From Ecdyonurus torrentis (lineage: Eukaryota; Arthropoda; Insecta; Ephemeroptera; Heptageniidae), in assembly GCA_949318235.1 (NCBI GenBank), contig OX439132.1, forward strand, positions 29,754,243 through 29,818,242: a DNA stretch of 64,000 nt, given 5' to 3'. Positions 33,594-44,900 of the stretch are shown piece by piece; the stretch's first letter is position 1, and each line of letters opens with the position of its first letter. The position numbers and the translations under genes were made by a program. The notes under the pieces are model-generated. The model saw nothing but the letters and a program-made list of their open reading frames with translations, did not search any database and was not told the origin of the DNA.

Positions 33594-34911
33594 AGATCTT
33601 TTAGGTCACTGGATCATATAAAATAATTTAACCCTTATTCTTTTTAATTGTTATTATATTATGAACAAAAAACAATAATTTTATTATTAAAATACTATGA
33701 TAAATTAAGTGTATATTCTTTTACACTACAATATTTATGAAATTTTGTCTAGAGTAATTGTAAACTCTCTATACTCTTGCATATTATTAACACGCTTTTT
33801 CAAAATATAGTTTTTATGTTTAAAACACTTTAATTTAATGGTACTTAAATTATAGATTTAAAATTGTTAAAGCGTTAATGATATAGAATATTGAATAATA
33901 ATGCAGAATACGGCATAGATATAATATTATTCTATATTATACATATTATTATTCTAGTTTAGCCTATTATTCTATGTACTAGATTTTATTATTATTATTA
34001 TTTTTTATGAAAAAAAAAAATTATGATGATGATTAAAATAACCTATATTTTCAGGACAGAGAGCGCATATTATGATTGAAAGTAAAATTATACTATAGTA
34101 GATATATTTTTCACCTGCTCAATGTCATCATAATGAACCTGATCTTTCTCTTTTCCGTAAACATCATAACAAAAATATTTGACTTAGAAATTGAAACCTC
34201 AGATATTCGCAGATCAATTGACAATCCTATATTGTTTAACCATACATTTTTGTGACGTCATAATATGCACAAGAGATCGTGAGAGAGGAAATACAAAGAA
34301 TAAACTTTTGCATGCATGTATGTATAGTGTACAACTCACACTCATATTATACTATTACTATATAGGTGCGCCCAACAGTTATTAATATACATAAACGAGG
34401 TTATATCATCGCCAAAGCTTTGCGCAACTTTGGCGTGCGCACACACTGCAACCTGCTTTGCACATATATATAATTAAAAATAATAACATACAACATTATT
34501 CAAATAAAACGTCACGATTTCGATATAAAATTTATAACCATGTTTTTAAAAGATTAATATTTTATAATATTTGTTAAATATAAATTATAAGAAATTTTTA
34601 GCAAAATATTTATGTGGAAATATATTATAAAGAGTTATGTAATTTTTGCACTAAATTCTTAGCATATATAGAAATTTCTTAATGCTTACCCTATGATGCC
34701 CTAGACACATTAAAAACTATACCATTGAATTTAGAGTATACTCTACATAAATTCAATGCCTATATATAAACTGAAAGATGCTTTTTTGAGAGACATAATA
34801 TAAAGAATAAAATTAATCAAATCTATAAAAGATAATGAATTGTTTTATATTCCAGTTAATTAACCATATGAAAATTCAAGGTTACGCTCAAGTAAGGATA
34901 AGTACGCATTG

Positions 34912-34916
<5 letters not shown>

Positions 34917-34970
<54 letters not shown>

Positions 34971-35011
34971 GACAGAGAGAGAGAGAGACAGACAGAGACA
35001 GAGAGAGAGAA
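34917..35011. repeat. Mixed (GA)n/(CAGA)n microsatellite
   Basis: GA units interrupted by two blocks of CAGA, plus strand purine-rich. Confidence 0.9.
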
Positions 35012-36017
35012 GATATAGAGAGGACGACGAGCTGTGTAAATTGTTCACAAATGATTCGGAATAGTTAAAAATATTGAAAATGGCAACACATTATTTTAGC
35101 TCAGTTATAGTTTAATCTTCCTTAAAGTCAAACTGTCAATAAAAATCCAAGTTCTTAATTTTAGTTAATTTTAAAATAATAAAATAATATTTCCTAAATT
35201 ATGCGGTTAACTAATTATGAAAACAAAACTCTTACTCTTTTGTTCTTCTATATGTCTCCCACTTCACATTTACAAACAAAATACGAAGTACTATATTTAT
35301 CACTATCAGTGACAACTTACCCTATGCAGGAAGACAGAAAAAGATGGAATTCTATAACTGCTCGCTCGGAAGTGGTGAAGTGAACACAGAATTAAACCAG
35401 TACACAATATGTGAAATGTATAGGATGTTTTCTTGTCGCACTGTTCCCGATGTATTACGTCACTTCTTTAGTCTTGCAGGATAAATATTAAGTCGCGCCA
35501 ACTCTGGCAGTGTTTGTGGCCAAAGTGATTTATTTTTGTGTCGTTTTCTCCTCCATATGGAAGAGAACGGAATAACGCCCCTGCAAAATAGGCAACGTGC
35601 GATACGCCGACGTTACAACTGTTGCTTATTCTTTTAGGCGCGGCGAGAGAAAAACACGTGCCTTGCGAGAGAGGTAACTGAAGTGGTGGTGTTTATTAAT
35701 AATATTGGCAGACTATTGATTTATCATTGTGACTCTTTTTTCACAAATATCATCACACGAGTTATGTGCTCCTTTAGCATGCTGTGCGCTCTTTTATCAT
35801 CGTCGAGTTCCTATTACCGTCAGTTACGTTAAAAATATAGTAATTACAAATGATGTATTTGAATATAAAATAGCTTTAAATCTAGAACAGGAAAAGAATA
35901 AATAAATATTATACTACTAACAAATAAATAATGAAAAGGAAATCATAAATTTTACATCTTTCTTATAAACACATTTTAATTTTAGATTACTTTTTTTCTT
36001 CGTCATTATTATATTAT

Positions 36018-37331
36018 GGGTGCGATTCATAAAGGCTCTTAAACTGGTTTAGCAACAAAACTGTTTTAAAATTCCTTAAACCAGTTTAGGGACCTCACTA
36101 AACTAGTTTAGCGCTAAACTGGTTTAAGTTGTTTACTTTTCTTAAACTAGTTTAGCAAAACCGTTTTAAGCCTAAACTGGTTTAAGAACGAGAATTGATT
36201 CTTAAATATGGAGAAATTGCACTTTTTAATCGTAAGTTTTTCTGATGAAAAAATGCCGAAAAAAATTAATTTTAGGTTTGAAATTATAGTAAATTTAATG
36301 AGGAACTCGAATTCATACATATTGTGAGGAAAAATTAATTTTTTGGTAGAGAAAAATGTAAAAAACCAAACACATCTCTTGAAATTTTGGTCAGTGTATT
36401 TTTTGAAAAATTAACATGTGTTTGGGCAAATTCGGAAGTTTTTGAGCTAGATACGCAAATCAAAATCGAGCCTAAATATTTTTCAGAAAAAATAGGAATG
36501 GCGTTGGTTTTATCTCTCTAGCTCAATTAGGAAAAAAGCTGAAAAAACTGCTTGAAGTCACGAGACCACGGGTTTCACACCTGTACGTACCGCCGTACTT
36601 ACGTAATAAATCGGAATGTAATTATGTGATTTTTGATTTTATTTTTCACTTATTAAGTTGTATGGAAACATAATCCTCTCTGAAATATGTAAAACGAAAT
36701 AATAAAATAGTATCGGGCAGTCTAGTGACTGGTTTTACGCGTGTTATCTCGGACCCCTATACTACACCAATTTAGAGTGAACGTCAGCGGTAAAAAAAAA
36801 AAAAAAAAAAAAAAAAGGAGGAGGAGGAGGAGGAGAAGGAGGAGGAGGAGGAGGAGGAGGAGGAGGAGGAGGAGGAGGAGGAGGAGGAGGAGGAGGAGGA
36901 GGAGGAAAGAAAGAGTTTAAAGGGGTTGCAACATGGCTTCTTCAATGTTAGATAACGAGAAGAAGTGTTCATTAACTCACACTTGATGCCCCAAAGCCCC
37001 ATAGTAACTTGCTTTTATCCTGAGAGATATGCAACTCGTTAGAACATTTTCTATAGTAAAGCCGTATATGGAAAAAGTTGCATATCTCGTAGGATGATCA
37101 CGAGTTTGCGGGGATACGGAAGGGTTTTGGGTCTAATCACATGTGAGTTTACGAGAACTTCTTCTCATGTTTGTTGTTTTTTTTCCTACGGCATGACCGC
37201 ACTCCCTCTTAAACTAAAATCTCAAATAGTGGCAAGAACTCTGTATGGCAAATTAGCAATGCAACGCATTAGAAGGATGACCCGAAGGACCATTTCATTT
37301 GACCTGATAAAAATTAGGCCAGGGTCATGAA
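36018..37331 (+). repeat. Left terminal inverted repeat (1314 bp)
   Basis: Pairs with 44901-46238. Nearly identical in the parts compared; I saw one substitution (cacgagacc versus cacgtgacc) and a different (GGA)n length. Includes an identical 78-codon open frame (37094-37330), judged non-coding. Confidence 0.95.
36818..36905 (+). repeat. (GGA)n in left terminal repeat
   Basis: About 29 GGA units with one GAA interruption, preceded by an A run of about 25. The counterpart on the right arm is 45326-45440. Confidence 0.95.
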
Positions 37332-38460
37332 TATAGAGGTTCTCCGTTTTTGATTCAACCAACGACGTTAGCGGGGTAACTTGCCCTGACAAAAACAACG
37401 GAGACAATTAAAAATAATAAAATTGAACCCTGGAAGATTTAAGAGTGCCCACACTGCCATCCCTGCGAACATATATTGTCCGATTTTAATGCAATTAGTA
37501 TCAGTATTGGGTTTACTGGACCCAAAAAAGACAATGTTGGCCACCAAAAACCATAAACTTGCCCTCTGGAGGATTAAGGGTGCCACCCCTGCGAACAAAT
37601 AGTGTCCGATTTCAATGCCATAATTGTCAGTATCGAGTTAACTTGATCATACAAGGACGATGGTGACCACCAAAAATAATAAAATTGACCCCTGGAGGAT
37701 TTAAGGGTGGCACCCTTGCGAAAAAAAGTACTCCGATTTTAGTGCTACTAACGTCGGTTCTGGGTTAACTTGATCATACAAGGACGATGATGACCACCAA
37801 AAATAATAAAATTGAACCCTGATGGATTTAAGGGTGGCACCTTTGCGAACAAAAGTTTTCCGATTTTAGTTCAACTATAACGTCGGTTCTGGGTCAACTT
37901 GAAGCAACAAAGACGATGGTGACCATAAAAAATGATGATATTTACCGCTGAAAATTTTAATGGTGGAACCCCTACGATAAACAGTTCTCCGATCTCAATG
38001 CATTGAACGTCGGTACTAGGTTAACTTGAACGAACAAAGATGATAGTGACTATCGAAAATGCATAAATTAACCCCTGAAGGATTTAAGTTTGCCCCTCCC
38101 TCCATTCTGCGAACAAATATTCTCCGATTTCAGTACAATCATCGTTGGAACTTGTTCAACTTGATCCAACAAAGACAATGCTCAGCATTAAAACTGCTAA
38201 AATTTACCCCTGGAGGATTTAAGGGTGGCACCCTTGTGAACAAATTCTCCGTTTTCAGTGCAATCCACCTGGGTTAACTTAACCCAAATAAGACAATGGT
38301 GACTATTAGTTATGGTGATATTAAACCCTTCAGTATTTAAGCAAGGTTTCGATGCCTGCAAATAAAAGTTCTTTGATTTCAATGCAACTAACATCGGCAC
38401 TGGGCTAACTTGAACCTACAAAGATAATGTAGACAGCATTTTTTTTTAAATTGACTTCTA
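37332..38460 (+). repeat. Diverged ~130-bp tandem repeats, forward block
   Basis: About nine copies spaced 117-134 bases, recognised by CCCTGGAGGATTTAAGGGTG, then TTCTCCGATTTTAGTGCAAC, GGTTAACTTGA and GACGATGGTGACCA. Copies differ by substitutions and small indels. Confidence 0.85.
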
Positions 38461-38559
38461 AATTATTTAACAGTGGATTTTTGTTTGCAAGGGTTCTTTT
38501 TGTTTGGATAGGCAAGGACGATGGCGAACCCGGGTCCTATTGATGGCCAGATGCCTGAT

Positions 38560-38605
<46 letters not shown>

Positions 38606-38799
38606 TTAAGTTTTATTAACCATCTGTCCCTGCAAATACCTCGATTGAAAGACCAAAAAAAAAAAAAAAAAAATGAAAACGTAAATAAATAAAGAGAGGG
38701 AGGGAGCAATGCTAGACACATTACAGAGATTTTTGATTGGTTCCCTATTTTTCGCGCTTTTGCTTGTCATAGTCATCACACAACACTGGCAACAACGAT
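38461..38799. repeat. Spacer between inverted blocks with (TA)n
   Basis: Unique sequence between the forward and inverted repeat blocks, with (TA)20 at 38563-38602 and an A run of about 18. Possible later insertion; no ends found. Confidence 0.4.
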
Positions 38800-39588
38800 G
38801 ATTGTACTGAAATCGGAGAATATTTGTTCGCAGAATGGAGGGAGGGGCAACCTTAAATCCTCCAGGGGTCAATTTTATTATTTTTGGGGGTCACCATCGT
38901 CCTGGTTGGGTCAAGTTATCCCAGAACCGACGTTTATTGGACTAAAATTGGAGAACTTTTGTTTGCAAGAGTGCCACCCTTAAATCCTCCAAAGGTGAAT
39001 TTTATAATTTTTTGGTGGTCATCATCATCCTTGTTTCATTAAATTAACCCAGAACCAAGGTTAGTTGCACTAAAATCGGAGTACTTATGTTCGCAAAGGT
39101 GCCACCCTTAAATCCGTCAGGGGTCAGATTTTTTTTTTTTTGGTGGACATCATCGTCCTTGTAATGATTAAATTAACCCAGAACCGATTTTAGTTGCACT
39201 TAAATCGGAGTACTTTTTTTCGCAAGGGTGCCAATCTTAAATCCGCCAGGGGTCAATTTTGTTACAGAGTGCATCAGATCAGAGTGCTTTTGTTCGCAAG
39301 GGGCAAGGGTGCCACCCTTAAATCATCCAGAGGTCAATTGTATTATTTTTGGTGGTCATCATCGTTCTTGTATGATCAAGTTAACCCAGAACCGACGTTA
39401 GTTGCACTAAAATCGGAGTACTTTTTTTGCAAGGGTACCACCCTTAAATCCTTTCAGAGGTCAATTTTGTTATTTTTAATGGTCTCCGTTGTTTTTGTCA
39501 GGGCAAGTTACCCCAGTAACGTCGTTGGTTGCGTCAAAATCGGAGAACTTCTATATCGGTGGATGAACAACCCTGAATCACCCCAGCT
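38800..39588 (-). repeat. Same ~130-bp repeats, inverted block
   Basis: About six copies in opposite orientation to 37332-38460 (CACCCTTAAATCCTCCAGGG). One interval is shortened to about 80 bases at 39240-39320, an internal deletion. Confidence 0.85.
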
Positions 39589-40016
39589 AGGGTAAACACT
39601 TGAGTTCAAGGTGCATTCTTTTCCATTATATTGTAGGGTAGGTCGACCCAAGTTGAGTGATGGTTATTCGACCTACCCGCGGTCCTCCGTGCGCCGTATA
39701 TCGCGTAAAAAATATAAACCGCGTTACGTCACCCGTGACCAACTTGATGCTGTGCCATAGGCGTTTTGCTGTAAATAGAGGTATGCGAGAATTTCTGCTG
39801 TATTTCTCTTTTTAAATGCAGCGCTTTCAAATTTTGTATTAAAGGTTAAAAAGAACCAAAGTAAATGAATCAGGTCATCGTTTGTCGGTATTGTAAGTGT
39901 ATCGCGAGCCGTGGCGGTGCAAACAGGTGAGATGTGCGCGAGTACAGGTGTTGTCGGGACAAGCAAGGCAAAAAATAGAGTTATCCGATTTCAGCCATCA
40001 AAGTGTCAATTTAGGT
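39589..40016 (+). repeat. Inner inverted repeat, left arm
   Basis: Complementary to about 44214-44643: shared GTAGGGTAGGTCGACCCAAG, ACCTACCCGCGGTCCTCCGT and ACTTGATGCTGTGCCATAGG. A second-order palindrome inside the element, more diverged than the terminal repeats. Confidence 0.9.
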
Positions 40017-40019
40017 CAT

Positions 40020-40672
40020 GGTCTACGGTGCGCACCACCTCCCAAAAAATTGGCCCGTGATGAATGCCTACTAATAACGAGGTCTAGTGTGCGCACCACC
40101 TAGGCGGAGTCAATATGCAGCAGGTCTACGGTGCGCACCACCTGGGGAGGAGCCAAAAATGCCGTCCGGCCGCGCGACCGCCGCACCTCAGGTCTAGTGT
40201 GTGCACCACCTTACCTCAGGTCTACTGTGTGCACCACCTTACCTCAGGTCTACTGTTTGCACCACCTTGCCTCAGGTCTACTGTGTGCACCACCTTCCCG
40301 CCAACTTGCCCCGCGCGACCGCAGGTCTACTGTATGCACCACCGTGCATCAAGTCTACGGTGCGCACCACCTTGCATCAAGTCTACGGTGCGCACCACCT
40401 TGCATCAAGTGTACGGTGCGCACCACCTTCCGCGCGTTTCAAAAAGGTGGTGCGCACCGTAGACTTGATGCAAGGTGGTGCGAACCGTAGACTTGTTGGA
40501 AGGTGGTGCGCACCGTAGACTTGATGCACGGTGGTGCACACAGTAGACCTGCAGTCGCGCGGGGCAAAGTAGACCTGCGGCCGCGCGGGGCAATTTGGGA
40601 AGGTGGTGCACACAGTAGACCTGAGGCAAGGTGGTGCACACAGTAGACCTGCGGTCGCGTGGGGCAAGCTGG
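40020..40672. repeat. Array of GGTCTACGGTGCGCACCACC motifs
   Basis: About 18 copies of a ~20-base motif with a self-complementary core (GGTGCGCACC, or the variant TGTGTGCACC). They run forward to about 40438 and inverted from about 40445, a palindromic array centred near 40440. Spacing is 24-70 bases. Confidence 0.9.
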
Positions 40673-40689
40673 GAACCCTTGTAAAAAAG

Positions 40690-42205
40690 AGAGTATACTT
40701 TTATGAAAAGTATACTGCCATGTTAGTATAATCTTTTAAGTATACAATTTTTATATTTATTTTGACTTAATTTTATGCTCATTTTATACTAATTTTGTAT
40801 TCAAAAATTATAAATTTATTATACTCATTGTATACTTTTTCAATGCTATTTTTATACTCATTTTATGCTTTTTTAATATTCAGGAAATTATAAATTAATT
40901 ATATTTATTTTATACTTTTTTTATAATCACGATTATAAATATTTTATACTAAAAGTATTCTCCAAGCTGAACTTTTTTTTCTTCCGCGATATAAAATAAT
41001 TCCTTAAAAATTCATTAATTATGTAAATATGTATCATATTGACATAACTGAAATATTCTAAAAATTCAATACAGAATATTTATTTTACAAATTTATTTTA
41101 AAAATGACCGTTAATTGTAAACTGTAATTTTTTAAGCGCGCATTAAGATATGACGCTTCATGAGCGTCATTAGTCGCCATATTGCTCTTGTGTTAAAAGT
41201 TTTACGTAAAATATGTCTTATAAAAAGTGTCTAAAGAAGCTTGAATATTCTCAATAAGGAGCCTTCCAGGTAAACAATAATTAAAGTAGTGTTCCAGCAT
41301 TAATTTAATGTATTAAGTCTAATAGAACTTGTCTTTTTTTTCATGAAAAATCGCCATGGCATCTGGAGCATCGGTGTTCATTGCACACATGGAACTGGAT
41401 TTGCGACGACACTGATTTCTTTGATTCTTCAAGACGAAAGTTTGTTGCACTTTCTGGCGAGTACACTTTATGTTTGCACGTTTGCATGGTATATTTTAAT
41501 TGGTAAAATAATCAATTAATTGGCATGACCCAAATTTGTATTGTTAATGTGTGTATGTCGAACGAGCGGGTGTCAGATCGAGATAAAAAAATACATTGAA
41601 ATATGAATTTTATATTTGATTCCCGTACAATTAATTTTTAATAATGTTAATATTTTGTTTTTAAATAATTCGTATGTAAATTAATTGTAGAGATTTATAT
41701 TATATTTAGTGATATTTGTAGTATATTGATTTAAAAGTATTATGAATTATAAAATGAGTATACAATAAGTATAAATAGAGTATAATATACCTATATTTAT
41801 AGTATGGATTCAAAGTATTAAGGAATTATAAAATGAGTATACAATAAGTATAAATATAATAAGTATAAAAAATATATACTTTAATTGCCAGCGCATAAAT
41901 CTACAGTATCAAAAAAGTATACTCAAAGTATACTTTGAGTACAAAATTAGCATAAAATTAAGTTAAAATTAATATAAAAAAAGTATAAAATGAGTATACT
42001 TTGAGTATAAAATGAGTTTAAATTTTATACTTTTTGTGAGTATACTAGTATAAAAATTGTATACAAGTGTATACTAAAATGACCAATAAGATCATAAAAA
42101 GTATGATCAAAGTATACTAATAGTATACTTTTTTTATAATAGTATACTCACCCTAGAGTATACTAAAAGTATAAAATGAGCATAAAAAAAGTATAAAAAG
42201 TATAC
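40690..42205. repeat. AGTATACTTT-rich core arms around unique centre
   Basis: Both flanks (40690-40960 and 41750-42205) are crowded with AGTATAC, AAAATGAGTAT and their complements, partly inverted relative to each other. A distinct segment at 41130-41520 lies between them. Confidence 0.65.
41343..41519 (+). pseudogene. Short ORF at element centre with HCTHG motif
   Basis: A 58-codon frame from ATG 41343 to TAA 41519. It contains SIGVHCTHGTGFATTLISLI, reminiscent of the VHCTHGxNRTG loop of RNA 5'-triphosphatase/dual-specificity phosphatases, but the catalytic Arg of HCx5R is absent and the loop looks shortened. A donor-like CCAG|GTAAAC lies upstream at 41269. It may be a captured gene fragment; the motif is short and could be chance. 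Confidence 0.25.
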
Positions 42206-42221
42206 TCCATTTCCACTAGGG

Positions 42222-42632
42222 AAGGTGGTGCACACAGTAGACCTGAGGCAAGGTGGTGCACACAGTAGACCTGCGGTGCGGCGGTTGCGCGGCCGGCTGG
42301 CAGTTTTGGCTCCTCCCCAGGTGGTGCGCACCGTAGACCTGCTACATATTGACTCCGCCTAGGTGGTGCGCACACTAGACCTCGTTACAAGATACTACAT
42401 ACAAGATAGCGACACCAACTGGTCCCATGTAAATTTTAGCGGCATTGTGATTGGTCAATATTGATCACGTGACCTTTAACTCGGGCGCTGATTGGCTTAG
42501 AGGCTCATTTTGAATTTCGCGGCGGCCCAATTTGGTCGAGCGTGTCCTTATCTTGTATGTAGTATCTTGCTCGTTATTAGTAGGCATTCATCACGGACCT
42601 ACATTTGGGTGGTGGTGCGCACCGTAGACCAT
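42222..42632 (-). repeat. Second GGTGCGCACC array, inverted
   Basis: About five motif copies in the order of the left end of the first array but inverted, interrupted by a MITE at 42388-42569. Confidence 0.85.
42388..42569. mobile_element. 182-bp MITE with 7-bp target duplication
   Basis: Perfect 21-base inverted ends CAAGATACTACATACAAGAT(A), extending to about 28 bases with two mismatches. Flanked by CTCGTTA on both sides (42381-42387, 42570-42576). The matching arm near 40070-40082 keeps the uninterrupted site (aataacgaggtctag), an internal empty-site control. Confidence 0.9.
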
Positions 42633-42635
42633 TAC

Positions 42636-43160
42636 CTCAATTTATAGGTAACTTGACGTGCCAAAGACAATGGTGATAATTAAAAATGTTCGATTTCAAC
42701 CCTTAACGAGATTAGGGGTAGTTCACCCCCAAAATTAAAGTTCTCGTATCTGAGTGCAACCAAGACTCTTACCTGGGTAACTGGACGTGCCAAAGACAAT
42801 GAGGGTAATTTAAAATTTGCATTTTCAACCCTTATCGAGATATGAGGTAGTTCACCCACCAAAATTAAAGTTCTCGTATGTGAGTGCAACAAAGACTCTT
42901 ACCTGGGTAACTTGACGTGCCAAAGACAATGGTGATAATTAAAAATGTTCGATTTCAACCCTTATTGAGATTAGGGGTAGTTCACCCCCAAAATTAAAGT
43001 TATCGTTCCTGATTGCAACAAAGTAGCTCTCCTGAGTAATTTTCCGTGCTAAAAAAATGTAGATATTTGAAAACTTGCATCTCCAACCCTCATTGAGATT
43101 ATGAATAGTTAACCCAAAAAATAATTCTTAATTTTTTTGGGGTGAAATATCCTTAATCTC
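42636..43160 (+). repeat. Second family of ~130-bp tandem repeats, forward
   Basis: About four copies at 130-base spacing: GGTAACTTGACGTGCCAAAG, ACAATGGTGATAATTAAAAA, GAGATTAGGGGTAGTTCACC, TTCTCGTATCTGAGTGCAAC. The order of blocks resembles the 37332-39588 repeats. Confidence 0.85.
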
Positions 43161-43194
43161 AATCAGGGTGGAATATGCCAATGATGATTATCTG

Positions 43195-43770
43195 GTAATG
43201 GTTTACGGTGCGCACTACCTTACGAGCTGGGAGCCAAAAGTGCCAATCGGGCCGCCGCACCTTATTTCTAGTGTGTGCACCAACTTTCCCAACTTGCTTC
43301 AGGTCCACTGTGTGTACCACCTAGCATCAAGTTTAGTGTGCGCACCACCTTGTATCAAGTTTACGGTGTGCAAGGGTGATTCAAGGTGGTGCACACCGTA
43401 GACCAGATGCAAGGCAATGAACACCTTAGACTTGATGCTAGGTGGTACTCACAGTAGACCTGAGGCAAGTTGGGAAGGTGGTGCACACGGTATAAGACCT
43501 GAGGCAAGGTGGTACACACACTAGAACGGCGGCCGCGCGAGGAAAGTTGGGAAGGTGGTGCACACAGTACAACTGAGGCAAGGTCGTGCACACACTAGAC
43601 CTGACGTGCGGCTACTGAAAAGCGGCCGCACGGCACTTTTGACTCCTCTCCAGGGGGTGCGCACAGTACACGACCTGCTGCATATTGGCTCCGCCTAGGT
43701 GGTGCGCACACTAGACCTCTATATTAATAGGCATTCGTCACGGACCAGCATTTGGGGTGGAGGTGCGTAC
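43195..43770. repeat. Third GGTGCGCACC array, forward then inverted
   Basis: About 14 more diverged copies, again arranged head to head around 43378. Confidence 0.85.
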
Positions 43771-43785
43771 CGTGTAGACGTAGCT

Positions 43786-44213
43786 GTTTGAAGATGCAAA
43801 TTTTTAATTATCACCATTTTAATTACTCAGGAGAGCTATTTCGTTGCAATCAGCTAAGGAAACTTTCATTTTGGGGGTGAACTACCTTTAATCTCGTTAA
43901 GGGTTGAAAATGCAAATTTTAAATTACCCTCATTGTCTTTGGCACGTCAAGGTACCCAGGTAAGAGTCTTGGTTGCACTCAGATACGAGAACTTTAATTT
44001 TGGGGGTGAACTACCCCTAATCTCGTTAAGGGTTGAAAAAGTGAATTTTTAATTATTACCAATGTCTTAGGCACGGCAAATTACCCAGGTAAGAGTCTTT
44101 GTTGCACTCAGATACGAAAACTTTAATTTTGGGGATGAACTACCCCTAATCTCGTTAAGGGTTGAAATCGAACATTTTTAATTATCACCATTGTCTTTGG
44201 CACGTCAAGTTAC
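43786..44213 (-). repeat. Second family of ~130-bp tandem repeats, inverted
   Basis: Inverted counterparts of 42636-43160, about three copies, running into the inner inverted-repeat arm. Confidence 0.85.
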
Positions 44214-44643
44214 CTATAAATTGACACTTTGATGACTGAAATCGGATAACTCTATTTTTTGCCTTGCTTGTCCCGACAACACCTGTACTCGCGCGAATCT
44301 CACCTGTTTGCACCGCCACGGCACGCGATACACTTACAATACCGACAAACGATGGCTTGATTCATTTACTTTGATTTATTTTAACCTTTAATACAAAATT
44401 TGAAAGCGCTGCATTCAAAAAGAGAAATACAGCAGAAATTCTCGCAAACCTCTATTTACAGCAAAACGCCTATGGCACAGCATCAAGTTGGTCACGGGTG
44501 ACGTTACGTATGGTTATTAGTTTTTACGCGATATACGGCGCACGGAGGACCGCGGGTAGGTCGAATAACCATCACTCAACTTGGGTCGACCCACCCTACA
44601 ATATATTGGAAAAGAATGCACCTTGAACTCAAGTATTTACCCT
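44214..44643 (-). repeat. Inner inverted repeat, right arm
   Basis: Partner of 39589-40016. Small indels and substitutions (for example an added four-base ACGT-type change near 44504) show more divergence than between the outer arms. Confidence 0.9.
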
Positions 44644-44900
44644 GGCTTTATGGGTTGAAATTTAAAAGTTTAAATGCTTATTCAGTTTCCTCATTTTGTG
44701 CACCATCATAGGTGCTCATTTAATGTACATCCTGCCTAAGATTAGCTTTTTATTTAAAGTTCTTCCTTGCACCTTCAAAACTCAAACAATAGCAAATCCA
44801 ACCCTGTTCAATTCCATAATTACGATCAAAGTGGGCAAATTCAGGGGTTAAAAACGTCAGAAATTAAAATTGCAAGAGTTTTACTCTAGATCATGCAAGT

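Larger units (their letters stand above)
31226..36017. other. Intergenic region with GA arrays and GC-richer islands
   Basis: No ORF with a family match. GA arrays at 32121-32195, 33071-33133, 33212-33231, 33504-33588 and 34917-35011. GC-richer patches at 31590-31690, 32620-32790 and 35450-35700 contain donor-like sites (minus CCAG|GTGAGA near 32706; plus AGAG|GTAACT near 35671) that could mark further first exons, but nothing confirms them. Confidence 0.5.

Noticed and set aside
37094..37330. Identical 78-codon frame in both terminal repeats (second copy 44902-45138)
   Set aside because: Identity is explained by the inverted repeat itself. No motif, and the frame ends exactly near the repeat edge; kept as repeat rather than gene.
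40115..40667. Overlapping Cys/His-Pro open frames (VCTTLPQVYC type) that look like a repeat protein
   Set aside because: Every frame and both strands give similar repeats because the DNA motif is self-complementary.
40020..40672. CRISPR-like spaced repeats
   Set aside because: Eukaryotic context, unequal spacing, orientation switches, no unique spacers and no Cas genes.
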